A DNA stretch of 64,000 nt, taken from contig NZ_FZOT01000005.1 in NCBI RefSeq assembly GCF_900188095.1, forward strand, positions 124,001-188,000, written 5' to 3'. The notes beneath the pieces are model-generated. The model saw only the letters and a list, made by a program, of their open reading frames with translations. It was not told the origin of the DNA and ran no database searches. Source of the stretch: Noviherbaspirillum humi. Its GTDB lineage: Bacteria > Pseudomonadota > Gammaproteobacteria > Burkholderiales > Burkholderiaceae_D. Within the stretch, counting starts at the first letter, position 1. Every line of letters starts with the position of its first letter. Below, piece by piece: positions 8,649 to 17,206 of the stretch. The position numbers and the translations under genes were made by a program.

Positions 8649-9772
8649 GGATCCTGCAGCGCTACATATCGATCGAAGTGATGAGCGCGGTGCTGTTCGT
8701 CCTGGTCGCCTTCCTCGCCCTGTTCGGCTTCTTCGACCTGATGGGCGAATTGCCTGAAGTGGGGCGGGGCGGCTACCGGCTGCAGCATGCCTTCCTTTAC
8801 GTACTGCTCGGCCTGCCGGGCTACATCTATGAGCTGATGCCGATCGCGGCGCTGATCGGCACCATCTACGCGCTGGCCAGCTTCGCTTCCCGTTCCGAGT
8901 TCACCATCATGCGCGCTTCCGGCATGTCGACCGGCATGGCGGGGTTGGCGCTGGCGAAGATCGGGTTGGTGTTCGTTTTCCTGACCTTCCTGTTCGGCGA
9001 GTTCATCGCCCCGGCGGCCAGCGAAATGGCCCAGACCTACAAGCTGCAGGCGCGCGGCGCTTCCATTTCCCAGGAATTTCGCTCTGGCTTGTGGGCCAAG
9101 GACGTCATCCGCCGCAACGGCGTGACCGGAGAACAAATCGGCACTCGCTTCATCAACGTGCGCGAGGTCAAGCCGAACGGCCAGCTGATCGGCGTGCGCC
9201 TGTACGAGTTCGATCCGACGCTGCGCCTGACCGCCATCATCCGCGCCGACCAGGCTGTCTTCAGCGGCGCCAACACCTGGCGCCTGATGCAGGTGACGGA
9301 AAATCTTTTCGCCGGCAACGTCGCCGACAACAGCGCCGCGGTGCAGAGCCGCACTTTGGCCTCGCGCGACCTGGTGACGGAGGTGACGCCGGACATCCTG
9401 TCGGTGCTGTTCGCCGATCCGGACCGCATGTCGGCGATCGACCTGTCGGCCTACACCCGCCACCTCGCCGAGAACAAGCAGAGCACCGCCCGCTATGAGC
9501 TGGCCTTCTGGAAGAAGGTGGTCTATCCCTTCGCCGTGCTGGTGATGATGGCGCTGGCGCTGCCCTTCGCTTACCTGCATTTCCGCGCCGGCGGCCTGAG
9601 CCTGAAAATCTTCATCGGCATCATGATCGGCGTCGCCTTCCAGCTTCTCAACAGCCTGTTTTCGCACGTCGGCCTGCTCAATACCTGGCCCGCCGTCAGC
9701 ACCGCCGTCCTGCCGAGCGCCCTGTTCCTGCTGCTGGCCATCGGCAGCCTGCTCTGGGTGCAGCGGCATTAG
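8645..9772 (+). CDS. lptG: LPS export ABC transporter permease LptG
   Basis: The partner permease of LptF, 375 residues, with the same layout: N-terminal membrane helices, a periplasmic jellyroll, and C-terminal helices. MRILQRYI at the N-terminus, the ASEFTIMRASG-like coupling segment (RSEFTIMRASGMS) and LPFAYLHFRAGGLSLKIF near the end are typical. The start overlaps the lptF stop (ATGA). Both partners act stoichiometrically in one transporter, which agrees with the coupled arrangement. Confidence 0.96.
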   Translation: MRILQRYISIEVMSAVLFVLVAFLALFGFFDLMGELPEVGRGGYRLQHAFLYVLLGLPGYIYELMPIAALIGTIYALASFASRSEFTIMRASGMSTGMAGLALAKIGLVFVFLTFLFGEFIAPAASEMAQTYKLQARGASISQEFRSGLWAKDVIRRNGVTGEQIGTRFINVREVKPNGQLIGVRLYEFDPTLRLTAIIRADQAVFSGANTWRLMQVTENLFAGNVADNSAAVQSRTLASRDLVTEVTPDILSVLFADPDRMSAIDLSAYTRHLAENKQSTARYELAFWKKVVYPFAVLVMMALALPFAYLHFRAGGLSLKIFIGIMIGVAFQLLNSLFSHVGLLNTWPAVSTAVLPSALFLLLAIGSLLWVQRH

Positions 9773-9812
9773 CATGTAACGCCGGCGCCCGGCCGGCATG
9801 AAAGGAATGCGC

Positions 9813-10190
9813 ATGAAGACCCACGCACTCGTTTTGTTCGCCCATGGCGCCCGCGATCCGCGCTGGGCGGAGCCCTTCAAGCGGCTGCAGCAAATCATCC
9901 AGGCCCAGCAGCCGGACCTCACGGTATCGCTCGCCTTCCTCGAACTGATGGAGCCACGCCTGCCGGCGCTGACGGCTGAACTGGAAGCCAGCGGCCATAC
10001 CCAGATCACGGTGGTGCCGGTGTTCTTCGGTCAGGGCGGCCATGTGCTGCGCGATCTGCCGCTGATCCTGGACGAGCTGCGTCAGAAGCATCCGGAAATG
10101 ACGGTCAAGGCGGTGCCGGCGGTGGGAGAGGATGAGGCGGTGCTGAATGCGATTGCCGCTTACTGCATCGGCAGCCTGGCGCGGCAGTAA
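9813..10190 (+). CDS. cbiX: CbiX/SirB-type sirohydrochlorin chelatase, short form
   Basis: A 125-residue single-domain chelatase. ALVLFAHGARDPRW holds the first metal-binding histidine and FFGQGGHVLRDLP the second. Such proteins insert Co2+ or Fe2+ into sirohydrochlorin. ATG 9813 is preferred because AAGGA lies six bases upstream; ATGs at 9798 and 9807 are also in frame. It ends 54 bases from the convergent cobA, which makes the precursor precorrin-2, and that cys operon also encodes the siroheme enzyme CysI. I infer iron insertion for siroheme, but cobalt is possible because a B12 cluster lies 15 kb away. No dehydrogenase for precorrin-2 is visible nearby. Confidence 0.85.
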   Translation: MKTHALVLFAHGARDPRWAEPFKRLQQIIQAQQPDLTVSLAFLELMEPRLPALTAELEASGHTQITVVPVFFGQGGHVLRDLPLILDELRQKHPEMTVKAVPAVGEDEAVLNAIAAYCIGSLARQ

Positions 10191-10244
10191 GGAGAAATGC
10201 GGGGCAGGTCTCGTTCCTGCGCCACGAGTTGATCAGATGCTGAG

Positions 10245-10997
10245 TCAGCTGCCGGCGGCATCTTCGCGCGGCGCAAACGCCTCGCCGATCATCACCAGCA
10301 CCGGGCCGTGGCATTGCGCCAGCCCTTGTTCCAGGTCGGCCAGGCGGTAGCGCGCCGCGCGCTCGTCGGGGCGGCTGATGTTCTCCACCACCATCACCGG
10401 CAGGTCGGGCGACCGGCCCTGTTCCAGCAGCTTCTGCGCGGTGGTCGCCGCTTCCTTGCCGCCCATGTACTGGATCAGCGTGTCGCAGCCGGGCAGGGTG
10501 GCGATGTCGGGCTGATTGGGCGCGGTGGATGAGGTGAAGAAGGCGACGCTGCGGGCGATGCCGCGCTTGGTGAGCGGCTGCCGGGTCGAGGCCGCCGCCG
10601 CCAGCGCGGCGGTGATGCCGGGCACGATCTCGACTTCGATGCCTTCCGCTTCCAGCGCGCGCAATTCCTCGTCGGCGCGGCCGAAGATCATCGGGTCGCC
10701 GCCTTTCAGACGCACCACGCGCCGATAGCGCTTGGCGTATTCCACCAGCTGGCGGTTGATCTCCACCTGCGCCACCGAACGCCGGCCGGAGCGCTTGCCG
10801 ACGGAAATTTTTTCCGCCTGCGGGCACAGCGCCAGCATGTCGTCGGTCACCAGCGCATCGTGCAGCACCACCTCGGCCTCTGCCAGGATGCGCGCCCCGC
10901 GCACCGTGATCAGGTCCGGCGCGCCGGGGCCTGCGCCGATCAGCCAGACCTTGCCATGCGTGGCCTGGCTGCCTGCGCCGGTCTCTGCAATGGACAT
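10245..10997 (-). CDS. cobA: uroporphyrinogen-III C-methyltransferase (SUMT)
   Basis: A 250-residue SAM-dependent methyltransferase that methylates uroporphyrinogen III at C2 and C7 to precorrin-2, the branch point to siroheme and cobalamin. It shows GAGPGAPDLITVRG near the N-terminus, RLKGGDPMIFGR and the IVPGITAA block. Only the SUMT domain is present; the CysG dehydrogenase/ferrochelatase part is absent. It is the last gene of the cys operon, 19 bases after cysN, so its job here is to supply siroheme to CysI. Confidence 0.95.
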   Translation of the reverse strand: MSIAETGAGSQATHGKVWLIGAGPGAPDLITVRGARILAEAEVVLHDALVTDDMLALCPQAEKISVGKRSGRRSVAQVEINRQLVEYAKRYRRVVRLKGGDPMIFGRADEELRALEAEGIEVEIVPGITAALAAAASTRQPLTKRGIARSVAFFTSSTAPNQPDIATLPGCDTLIQYMGGKEAATTAQKLLEQGRSPDLPVMVVENISRPDERAARYRLADLEQGLAQCHGPVLVMIGEAFAPREDAAGS

Positions 10998-11016
10998 CGC
11001 GCCGCCTTGCTCCCCG

Positions 11017-12348
11017 TCAGCCGAGGCGGATCATGCCGGCGGCCACCGTCTGGTGGGTCACTTCATCGATCAGGATGAAGGCGCCGGTGGCGCGGATCGC
11101 ATCGTAGGCATCGGCCGCCAGCGGCTGCTGGACGTTGATGGAGACGGTGGCGATGTCGTTGAGCTTCAGGCCGTCGGCCGGACGGCGTTCCTGGGTGTTG
11201 ATGTCGAGCAGGGTGTCGATCCCGGTCACCCGCGCCGCCACCTGCTTGGTGGTGTGCTTCAGCCAGTACTTGCGGCGCATGTCGAGCGGCTCTTCCGACA
11301 GCCAGCAGACTTCCGCCTTCACCGTCTTCAGCTGCTCGGCCGGCTGGTCGGCGGCGGCCAGCATGTCGCCGCGCGAGATGTCCACGTATTCGTCGAGCAG
11401 CAGGGTGATGGACTGGCCGGCGATGGCCACGTCGAGCGAGCCGTCGAAGCTGCGGATGTCCTTCACCGTCACGCTCTGGCCGCCCGGCTGCACCACCAGC
11501 TTGTCGCCCTTGTGCACCTTGCCGGCTTCGATGCGGCCCATGTAGCCGCGGAAGTCGTTGGCCTTGTCGCCGTCGTGGCGGGCAACCAATTGCACCGGGA
11601 AGCGGAACGGCTGGTCGTGGGCTTCGTCGTAGACGGAAAGCGATTCCAGCAGGGAGATCAGGGTCGGGCCCTGGTACCACGGCATGCGGTCGCCGGCTTC
11701 CACCACGTTGTCGCCGGCCAGCGCCGACAGCGGAATGGGATGCACGTCCTGCAGGCCGATCTGCTGCGCGAACTTGCGGTATTCGGCGACGATGCGGTCG
11801 TACACCGTGCGGTCGTAGTCGACCAGGTCCATCTTGTTCACCGCCACGATCACATGCTCGATGCCGAGCAGGCGGGCGATGGTGGAATGGCGCTTGGTCT
11901 GGGTCAGCAGGGTGACGCTGCCGTCGTCGCCGAGCTTCACCTTGGACACGTCGACCAGGATGATGACGGCATCGGCGGTGGAGGCGCCGGTCACCATGTT
12001 GCGGGTGTACTGCTCGTGACCCGGGGTGTCGGCGATGATGAACTTGCGCTTCGGCGTGGCGAAGTAGCGGTAGGCGACGTCGATGGTGATGCCCTGCTCG
12101 CGCTCGGCTTCGAGGCCGTCGGTCAGCAGCGACAGGTCGATGGTGTCGCCCACGGTGCGCTTGTGCTTGGCGCGCGAGATGGAAGCCAGCTGGTCGGCGA
12201 AGATGCCCTTGCTGTCGAACAGCAGGCGGCCGATCAGGGTGCTCTTGCCGTCGTCGACGGAGCCGGCGGTGATGAAGCGCAGCAGGCCGCGCTCGCCGTG
12301 TTCGCTGCCGGCGGCAGACAGGGGATGTTGATCAGCTACGGCGTTCAT
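11017..12348 (-). CDS. cysN: sulfate adenylyltransferase subunit 1 (GTPase)
   Basis: A 443-residue EF-Tu-like GTPase that drives ATP sulfurylase, making APS from sulfate. The P-loop GSVDDGKST, the DTPGHEQYTRNM G3 block and NKMDLVDY (G4) are all present, followed by two beta-barrel domains. Length matches the short CysN form without a fused APS kinase. This fits an APS-reducing pathway where PAPS is not needed. Its start overlaps the cysD stop (TGATG). Confidence 0.96.
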   Translation of the reverse strand: MNAVADQHPLSAAGSEHGERGLLRFITAGSVDDGKSTLIGRLLFDSKGIFADQLASISRAKHKRTVGDTIDLSLLTDGLEAEREQGITIDVAYRYFATPKRKFIIADTPGHEQYTRNMVTGASTADAVIILVDVSKVKLGDDGSVTLLTQTKRHSTIARLLGIEHVIVAVNKMDLVDYDRTVYDRIVAEYRKFAQQIGLQDVHPIPLSALAGDNVVEAGDRMPWYQGPTLISLLESLSVYDEAHDQPFRFPVQLVARHDGDKANDFRGYMGRIEAGKVHKGDKLVVQPGGQSVTVKDIRSFDGSLDVAIAGQSITLLLDEYVDISRGDMLAAADQPAEQLKTVKAEVCWLSEEPLDMRRKYWLKHTTKQVAARVTGIDTLLDINTQERRPADGLKLNDIATVSINVQQPLAADAYDAIRATGAFILIDEVTHQTVAAGMIRLG

Positions 12349-13283
12349 CAGAAATATCCTTCCTTCTTGCGTTTTTCCATCGATGCTTCGGATGTCTGGT
12401 CATCCATGCGGGTCGCGCCGCGCTCGGTGATCTGGGTGACGGCGGTCTCGGCAATGATTGCCTCCACCGTGTCGGCGTCGGAGGCCACCGGGCAGGTGCA
12501 GGAGATGTCGCCGACGGTGCGGAAGCGCACGGTTTGGGTCTCGACCGTTTCGCCTTCCTTCGGCGGAGTCAGGTCGGTCAGCGGCACCAGCAGGCCGTTG
12601 CGCGGGATGACCTGGCGCTGGTGGGCGAAATAGATTTCCGGCAGCGCCAGCTTCTCGCGGGCGATGTACTGCCATACGTCGAGTTCGGTCCAGTTGGAAA
12701 TCGGGAACACGCGCATGTTCTCGCCCGGGTGGACGCGGGTGTTGTACAGGTCCCAGAGCTCGGGGCGCTGGGCTTTTGGGTTCCACTGGCCGAATTCATC
12801 GCGGAAGGAGAAGATGCGCTCCTTGGCGCGGGCCTTTTCCTCGTCGCGGCGGGCGCCGCCGATGCAGGCGTCGAACTTGTGCTCGGCAATGGTTTCCAGC
12901 AGCGTCACCGCCTGGGCGGCATTGCGGGAATCGGTCTGCGGATTGCGCAGGCGGACGGTGCCGCGCTTGATGGAGTCTTCCACCGAGCCGACGATCAGGC
13001 GCTCGCCGAGTTCGGCCACGCGCTTGTCGCGGAAGGCGATGACTTCCGGGAAGTTGTGGCCGGTGTCGATGTGCACCAGCGGGAACGGGAATTTGCCCGG
13101 CCGGAAGGCTTTCTCGGCGAGGCGCAGCAGGACGATGGAATCCTTGCCGCCCGAGAACAGCAGGGCGGGGTTGCTGCATTCCGCCGCCACCTCGCGCATG
13201 ATGTGGATGGCTTCGGACTCGAGCCAGTCAAGATGGCGATTGCTCGCGGCGTCCAGGAAAAGTTTGTCGACTGCTGTGTTCAT
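12348..13283 (-). CDS. cysD: sulfate adenylyltransferase subunit 2
   Basis: A 311-residue PP-loop enzyme (SGGKDS) that forms the catalytic subunit of ATP sulfurylase with CysN. IDTGHNFPEVIAFRD, CIGGARRDEEKARAKER and the C-terminal RGATRMDDQ are family blocks. ATG 13283 (MNTAVDKL) is chosen over an upstream ATG at 13301. Stop and cysN start share one base. A strong hairpin separates it from cysH upstream. Confidence 0.96.
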   Translation of the reverse strand: MNTAVDKLFLDAASNRHLDWLESEAIHIMREVAAECSNPALLFSGGKDSIVLLRLAEKAFRPGKFPFPLVHIDTGHNFPEVIAFRDKRVAELGERLIVGSVEDSIKRGTVRLRNPQTDSRNAAQAVTLLETIAEHKFDACIGGARRDEEKARAKERIFSFRDEFGQWNPKAQRPELWDLYNTRVHPGENMRVFPISNWTELDVWQYIAREKLALPEIYFAHQRQVIPRNGLLVPLTDLTPPKEGETVETQTVRFRTVGDISCTCPVASDADTVEAIIAETAVTQITERGATRMDDQTSEASMEKRKKEGYF

Positions 13284-13324
13284 GATTTTCGATGTGAACA
13301 ATGATGTTGTTCGGAGATTCGTTT

Positions 13325-13344
13325 CCCTTCCCGTGCGGGAAGGG
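13325..13344. repeat. perfect hairpin between cysH and cysD
   Basis: CCCTTCCCG and CGGGAAGGG pair perfectly around TG, eight bases downstream of the neighbouring cysH stop region and inside the cys operon. It lacks a T-run in the direction of transcription, so a mobile REP-like palindrome or an RNA processing site is more likely than a terminator. Confidence 0.7.
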
Positions 13345-13352
13345 AGGGACGT

Positions 13353-14072
13353 TCAGTTCGCCGGCACCGCCTTGATGCGCACCAGCTTGCCGTCCACCAC
13401 GTGCAGGCCGCACTCCTTGGTTTCCGGGTTTTCCCACCACCAGCGGCCGGCGCGGACGTCCTCGCCCGGCTGGATGGCGCGGGTGCAGGGTTCGCAGCCG
13501 ATTGACGGATAGCCCTTGTCGTGCAGCGGGTTGTACGGCACTTCGTTGGCGCGGAGGTAATCCCACACGTCCTGCTCCGACCAGTCGGCCAGCGGATTGA
13601 ACTTGGTCATGCCGTGCGCTTCGTCGTTCTCCTGCACTTCGAGTCCGGAGCGGGTGGTCGACTGGGCGCGGCGCTGGCCGGTGATCCAGGCCTTGTTGCC
13701 GGCCAGGGCGCGGTTCAGCGGCTCCACCTTGCGGATGCGGCAGCATTCCTTGCGCATGTCGACGCTGTCGTAGAAGGCGTTCAGGCCATTGGCCTTGACA
13801 TAGCCTTCCACGGCGGCGGCATCCGGCTTGTACAGCTCGACGTCGTAGCCGTATTTTTCGCGGATGCGGTCGACCATGCCCAGGGTCTCCTTGTGCAGGC
13901 GGCCGGTCTCCAGCGTGAAGATGCGGATCGGCAGCCTGGCGCGCAGAATGAGGTCAGCCAGCACCATGTCTTCCGCCGCCAGGCTGGAGGCGAACACCGC
14001 CGGCGAGAAATCGCGGGCGATGCGTTCCAGCGTGGCGCGCGTGTCCGCGATGCGCTGATCCAGCTGGCTCAT
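13353..14072 (-). CDS. cysH: adenylyl-sulfate (APS) reductase, iron-sulfur type
   Basis: A 239-residue reductase that turns APS into sulfite and AMP using thioredoxin. It carries the cysteine pattern of the APS-specific enzymes: KECCRIRK, then GCEPCTRAI, which together hold a [4Fe-4S] cluster, and the catalytic KECGLH near the C-terminus. The E. coli PAPS reductase lacks the CC/CxxC cysteines, so substrate APS is well supported. It overlaps the DUF934 gene by four bases (ATGA). The absence of APS kinase in CysN agrees with this route. Confidence 0.95.
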   Translation of the reverse strand: MSQLDQRIADTRATLERIARDFSPAVFASSLAAEDMVLADLILRARLPIRIFTLETGRLHKETLGMVDRIREKYGYDVELYKPDAAAVEGYVKANGLNAFYDSVDMRKECCRIRKVEPLNRALAGNKAWITGQRRAQSTTRSGLEVQENDEAHGMTKFNPLADWSEQDVWDYLRANEVPYNPLHDKGYPSIGCEPCTRAIQPGEDVRAGRWWWENPETKECGLHVVDGKLVRIKAVPAN

Positions 14073-14590
14073 GCTTCGGCTCCGGCGCGCTGCACGCGGC
14101 CGAACAGCGGATACGGACGGTCGACCGAATTCTGGTACGGCTCGGTGAAGTCGGAGAGGCCCTTCAGCGCATCCTCGATGTTCTTGTCGGCGCGCACCGC
14201 GAAGGCATCGAAGCCGACGCGCTGCATGTAGAACAGCTGGTCGCGCAGCACGTCGCCGATGGCGCGCAGCTCGCCCTTGTAGCCGAGGCGCACGCGCAGA
14301 TGGTAGGCGATGGAGTAGCCGCGGCCGTCGGTGAACTTCGGGAAGTTCACCGCGATCAGCGGGAAGCGGCCGAGGTCGTCCTTAAGGTCTTCGGCGCGCT
14401 CGTCGCTCTCGATCCAGACGGCGAGGCCGGGATGGTTCTCGAGCGCGGCGCGCTGCGCATTCCATACCGCCAGCGGGACGATGACCTTGCCTTCCGGGAT
14501 GGCGACGCTGTCCGGCGTCTGGCCTTCCGCCAGGCGCAGCACGGTCCAGTCGTCGGCGACCACGGCGCGGTTCTTGATGATGTTAGGCAT
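14069..14590 (-). CDS. DUF934 protein of the sulfite reductase operon
   Basis: A 173-residue protein of the DUF934 family, which in many proteobacteria lies directly after cysI and before cysH. Its function is not established; a partner or electron-transfer role with CysI is often supposed. The segments DLGRFPLIAVNFPKFTDGRG and GYKGELRAIGDVLRDQLF are typical. It starts inside the end of cysI (8-base overlap) and ends inside the start of cysH, so translation is coupled on both sides. Confidence 0.88.
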   Translation of the reverse strand: MPNIIKNRAVVADDWTVLRLAEGQTPDSVAIPEGKVIVPLAVWNAQRAALENHPGLAVWIESDERAEDLKDDLGRFPLIAVNFPKFTDGRGYSIAYHLRVRLGYKGELRAIGDVLRDQLFYMQRVGFDAFAVRADKNIEDALKGLSDFTEPYQNSVDRPYPLFGRVQRAGAEA

Positions 14591-16277
14591 ATGCGTCTTC
14601 TCCTGCGGGGTGCTCGGCCTTGATCGGCGTGGCGTAAACAAATTCCTTGAACGGGGCGATGCCGAGCCGGCGCACGGTGTCGATGAAGCGCTCATCCTCG
14701 ATGCGCTCGCGCACATACACCTTTAGGATGCGGTCGATGACTTCCGGCATCTGGTGGGCGGAGAACGACGGTCCGATGATCTTGCCGATGCTCGTCTGGT
14801 TGCCCTGGGCGCCGCCGAGTGACACCTGGTACCACTCGCTGCCATCCTTGTCCACGCCGAGAATGCCGATGTGGCCGATGTGGTGATGGCCGCAGGAGTT
14901 GATGCAGCCGGAGATGTTGAGCTCGATTTCGCCGATGTCGTGCTGGAAGTCCAGGTTGTCGAAGCGCTCGGCGATGTCGCCGGCGATCGGGATCGACTTG
15001 GCATTGGCCAGTGCGCAGAAATCGCCGCCCGGGCAGCAGATCATATCGGTCAGCAGGCCGATGTTCGGCGTGGCCATGCCGTTTTCTTTCGCTTCCTTCC
15101 AGACGGCGATCAGGTCGGACTGCCTGACGTCGGACAGCACGATGTTCTGCTCGTGGGTCACGCGCAGTTCGCCGAAGCTGTAGCGGTCGGCCATGTCGGC
15201 GATCTTGTCCATCTGGGCGGAGGTGGCATCGCCCGGCGGCACGCCGGTCTTCTTCAGCGACAGCACCACGGCGGCATAGCCTGGCTTCTTGTGCCCCTTG
15301 ACGTTGCGGCGCAGCCAGTTGGCGAAGGCCTTGTCCTCGGCCTTGAAATGCTCGACCGCGGCATCGGCGGCGGGCAGGGTTTCGTAGGCCGGATCGACGA
15401 AATAGGCGGCGACGCGGTTCAGTTCGGCCTGGGTGATGGTGCTCGGGCCGTCCTTCAGGTGCTGCCACTCCTCCTCCACCTGGCGGCGGAATTCCTCGAT
15501 GCCGATGGCCTTGACCAGGATCTTGATGCGGGCCTTGTAGATGTTGTCGCGTCGGCCGTACTGGTTGTAGACGCGCATGATGGCTTCGACGTAGCTCAGC
15601 ATGTGCTGCCACGGCAGGAAGTCGCGGATCTCGCTGCCCAGGATCGGGGTGCGGCCGAGGCCGCCGCCGACCAGCACGCGGAAGCCGATTTCGCCGGCGG
15701 CGTTCTTCACCACCGACATGCCGATGTCATGCATGGCGATGGCGGCGCGGTCCTGCTCGGCGCCGTTGATGGCGATCTTGAACTTGCGCGGCAGGTAGGC
15801 GAATTCCGGGTGGAAGGTGCTCCACTGGCGCATGATTTCGCAGTACGGGCGCGGATCGACGATCTCGTCCGGCGCGATGCCGCAGAATTCGTCCGAAGTG
15901 ATGTTGCGGATGCAGTTGCCGGAGGTTTGGGTGGCGTGCATCTCGACCGAGGCCAGCTTCGCCAGGATGTCCGGCGTTTCCTCGATCTTGATCCAGTTGA
16001 ACTGGATGTTCTGGCGGGTGGTGAAGTGGCCGTAGTCGCGGTCGTGCTCGCGGGCGATGTGGGCCAGCATGCGCATCTGCTTCGACGACAGCAGGCCGTA
16101 AGGCACGGCGATGCGCAGCATGTAGGCGTGGCGCTGGTAATAGAGGCCGTTCTGCAGGCGCAGCGGGCGGAACTCGTCTTCGGTCAGTTCGTCGGAAAGG
16201 CGGCGCCGCACCTGATCCCGGTACTGGGCAACGCGCTCCTTGACGATCTGGTGATCATAGTGGTCGTAGCGATACAT
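14583..16277 (-). CDS. cysI: sulfite reductase hemoprotein (siroheme, [4Fe-4S])
   Basis: A 564-residue nitrite/sulfite reductase family protein that reduces sulfite to sulfide by six electrons. The cofactor cysteines are at 415 and 421 (CCPGGDFC) and 458 and 462 (ISGCINSCGHHH), binding the [4Fe-4S] cluster bridged to siroheme. No flavoprotein subunit (CysJ) is encoded nearby, so the electron donor may be ferredoxin or a distant reductase. It sits second in the operon, ten bases after the exporter gene. Nitrite reductase is the alternative, but the surrounding cys genes favour sulfite. Confidence 0.95.
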   Translation of the reverse strand: MYRYDHYDHQIVKERVAQYRDQVRRRLSDELTEDEFRPLRLQNGLYYQRHAYMLRIAVPYGLLSSKQMRMLAHIAREHDRDYGHFTTRQNIQFNWIKIEETPDILAKLASVEMHATQTSGNCIRNITSDEFCGIAPDEIVDPRPYCEIMRQWSTFHPEFAYLPRKFKIAINGAEQDRAAIAMHDIGMSVVKNAAGEIGFRVLVGGGLGRTPILGSEIRDFLPWQHMLSYVEAIMRVYNQYGRRDNIYKARIKILVKAIGIEEFRRQVEEEWQHLKDGPSTITQAELNRVAAYFVDPAYETLPAADAAVEHFKAEDKAFANWLRRNVKGHKKPGYAAVVLSLKKTGVPPGDATSAQMDKIADMADRYSFGELRVTHEQNIVLSDVRQSDLIAVWKEAKENGMATPNIGLLTDMICCPGGDFCALANAKSIPIAGDIAERFDNLDFQHDIGEIELNISGCINSCGHHHIGHIGILGVDKDGSEWYQVSLGGAQGNQTSIGKIIGPSFSAHQMPEVIDRILKVYVRERIEDERFIDTVRRLGIAPFKEFVYATPIKAEHPAGEDAYA

Positions 16278-16287
16278 CTTCGTGTCC

Positions 16288-17061
16288 TTAAAAAACGAGT
16301 TTTGCAGCGACAGCCGTCAGCGTGCTGGCCAGCAGCGCGCGCAGGATTTTTTCCGGAACGCGGCGTGCAGCCAGTGAGCCCAGGGTGATGCCGGGCAGCG
16401 AGCCCAGCAGCAGCGCCACCAGCAGTTCCCAGTTGATGGAGCCCAGCCACCAGTGGCCGAAAGCGGCGATGGCGGTCAGCGGAACGGCGTACGCAATATC
16501 GGTGCCGGCAATTTCGGCCGGCGCGAGGCGCGGGTAGAGTAACACCAAAAGCGTTGCTCCGATGGCACCGGCGCCGATGGACGAAATGGTGACCAGGGTG
16601 CCGAGCAGCGCGCCGAGCACCACGGTGGCGACGGCGAGGCTGCGGCCCTGCAACTGCTTTTCGGGATGGGCCTGCACCCAGGCCTGCATCTTTCCGCGGA
16701 AAATCAGGGCGATCACCGTCAGCAGCACGGAAAAAGCGATGGAATAGCGGATGATCTGGCCGATTTCCTTGTCCAGCGCACCGACATGCTTGAGCGCAAA
16801 AGTGGCCAGGATGGCGGCTGGCAGCGCGCCAAGGCAGAGATGGCGCACGATGTCCCAACGCACGTTGCCGCTGAAACGATGCGCCAGCGTACCGGCGGCC
16901 TTGGTCGTGGAGGCGAAGGCGAGGTCGGTGCCGACCGCCACCGTCGGCGAGATGCCGAACAGCAAGGTCAGCAGCGGGGTCATCAGCGACCCGCCGCCCA
17001 CGCCCGTCAAACCGACCAGCAGGCCGACGGAGAAACCAGAAGCTACATAAGAAAGAGTCAT
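16288..17061 (-). CDS. TauE/SafE-family sulfite exporter-like permease
   Basis: A 257-residue membrane protein with about eight hydrophobic segments. The N-terminal GLLVGLTGVGGGSLMTPLL and the internal LGALLGTLVTISSIGAGA are the two glycine-rich repeats of the TauE/SafE family. Members move sulfur-containing anions; with cys genes downstream, sulfate uptake or sulfite efflux is likely. It is the first gene of the cys operon and divergent from cysB. Confidence 0.9.
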   Translation of the reverse strand: MTLSYVASGFSVGLLVGLTGVGGGSLMTPLLTLLFGISPTVAVGTDLAFASTTKAAGTLAHRFSGNVRWDIVRHLCLGALPAAILATFALKHVGALDKEIGQIIRYSIAFSVLLTVIALIFRGKMQAWVQAHPEKQLQGRSLAVATVVLGALLGTLVTISSIGAGAIGATLLVLLYPRLAPAEIAGTDIAYAVPLTAIAAFGHWWLGSINWELLVALLLGSLPGITLGSLAARRVPEKILRALLASTLTAVAAKLVF

Positions 17062-17206
17062 ATAGTCCCACGCAAAGGAGCGTGAATCGTAATAAACTTA
17101 TTCTTTATTCCAAACTACAGAGTATTTATTTGCTTATATGCTTCTCAGATATAAAAACTCGAAACATGCATAAGGCGGATAAATCGGGCAACTTGGAGCG
17201 GGCGCG
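17062..17206. promoter_or_regulatory. divergent cys operon/cysB control region
   Basis: This 145-bp A+T-rich region separates the first gene of the cys operon from cysB. CysB-family activators bind A+T-rich sites in such places, so it likely holds the operon's operator. I cannot fix the exact half-sites by eye. Confidence 0.5.

Noticed and set aside
10732-12633. Long plus-strand ORF across cobA and cysN
   Set aside because: It is a shadow of the two clearly identified minus-strand genes.
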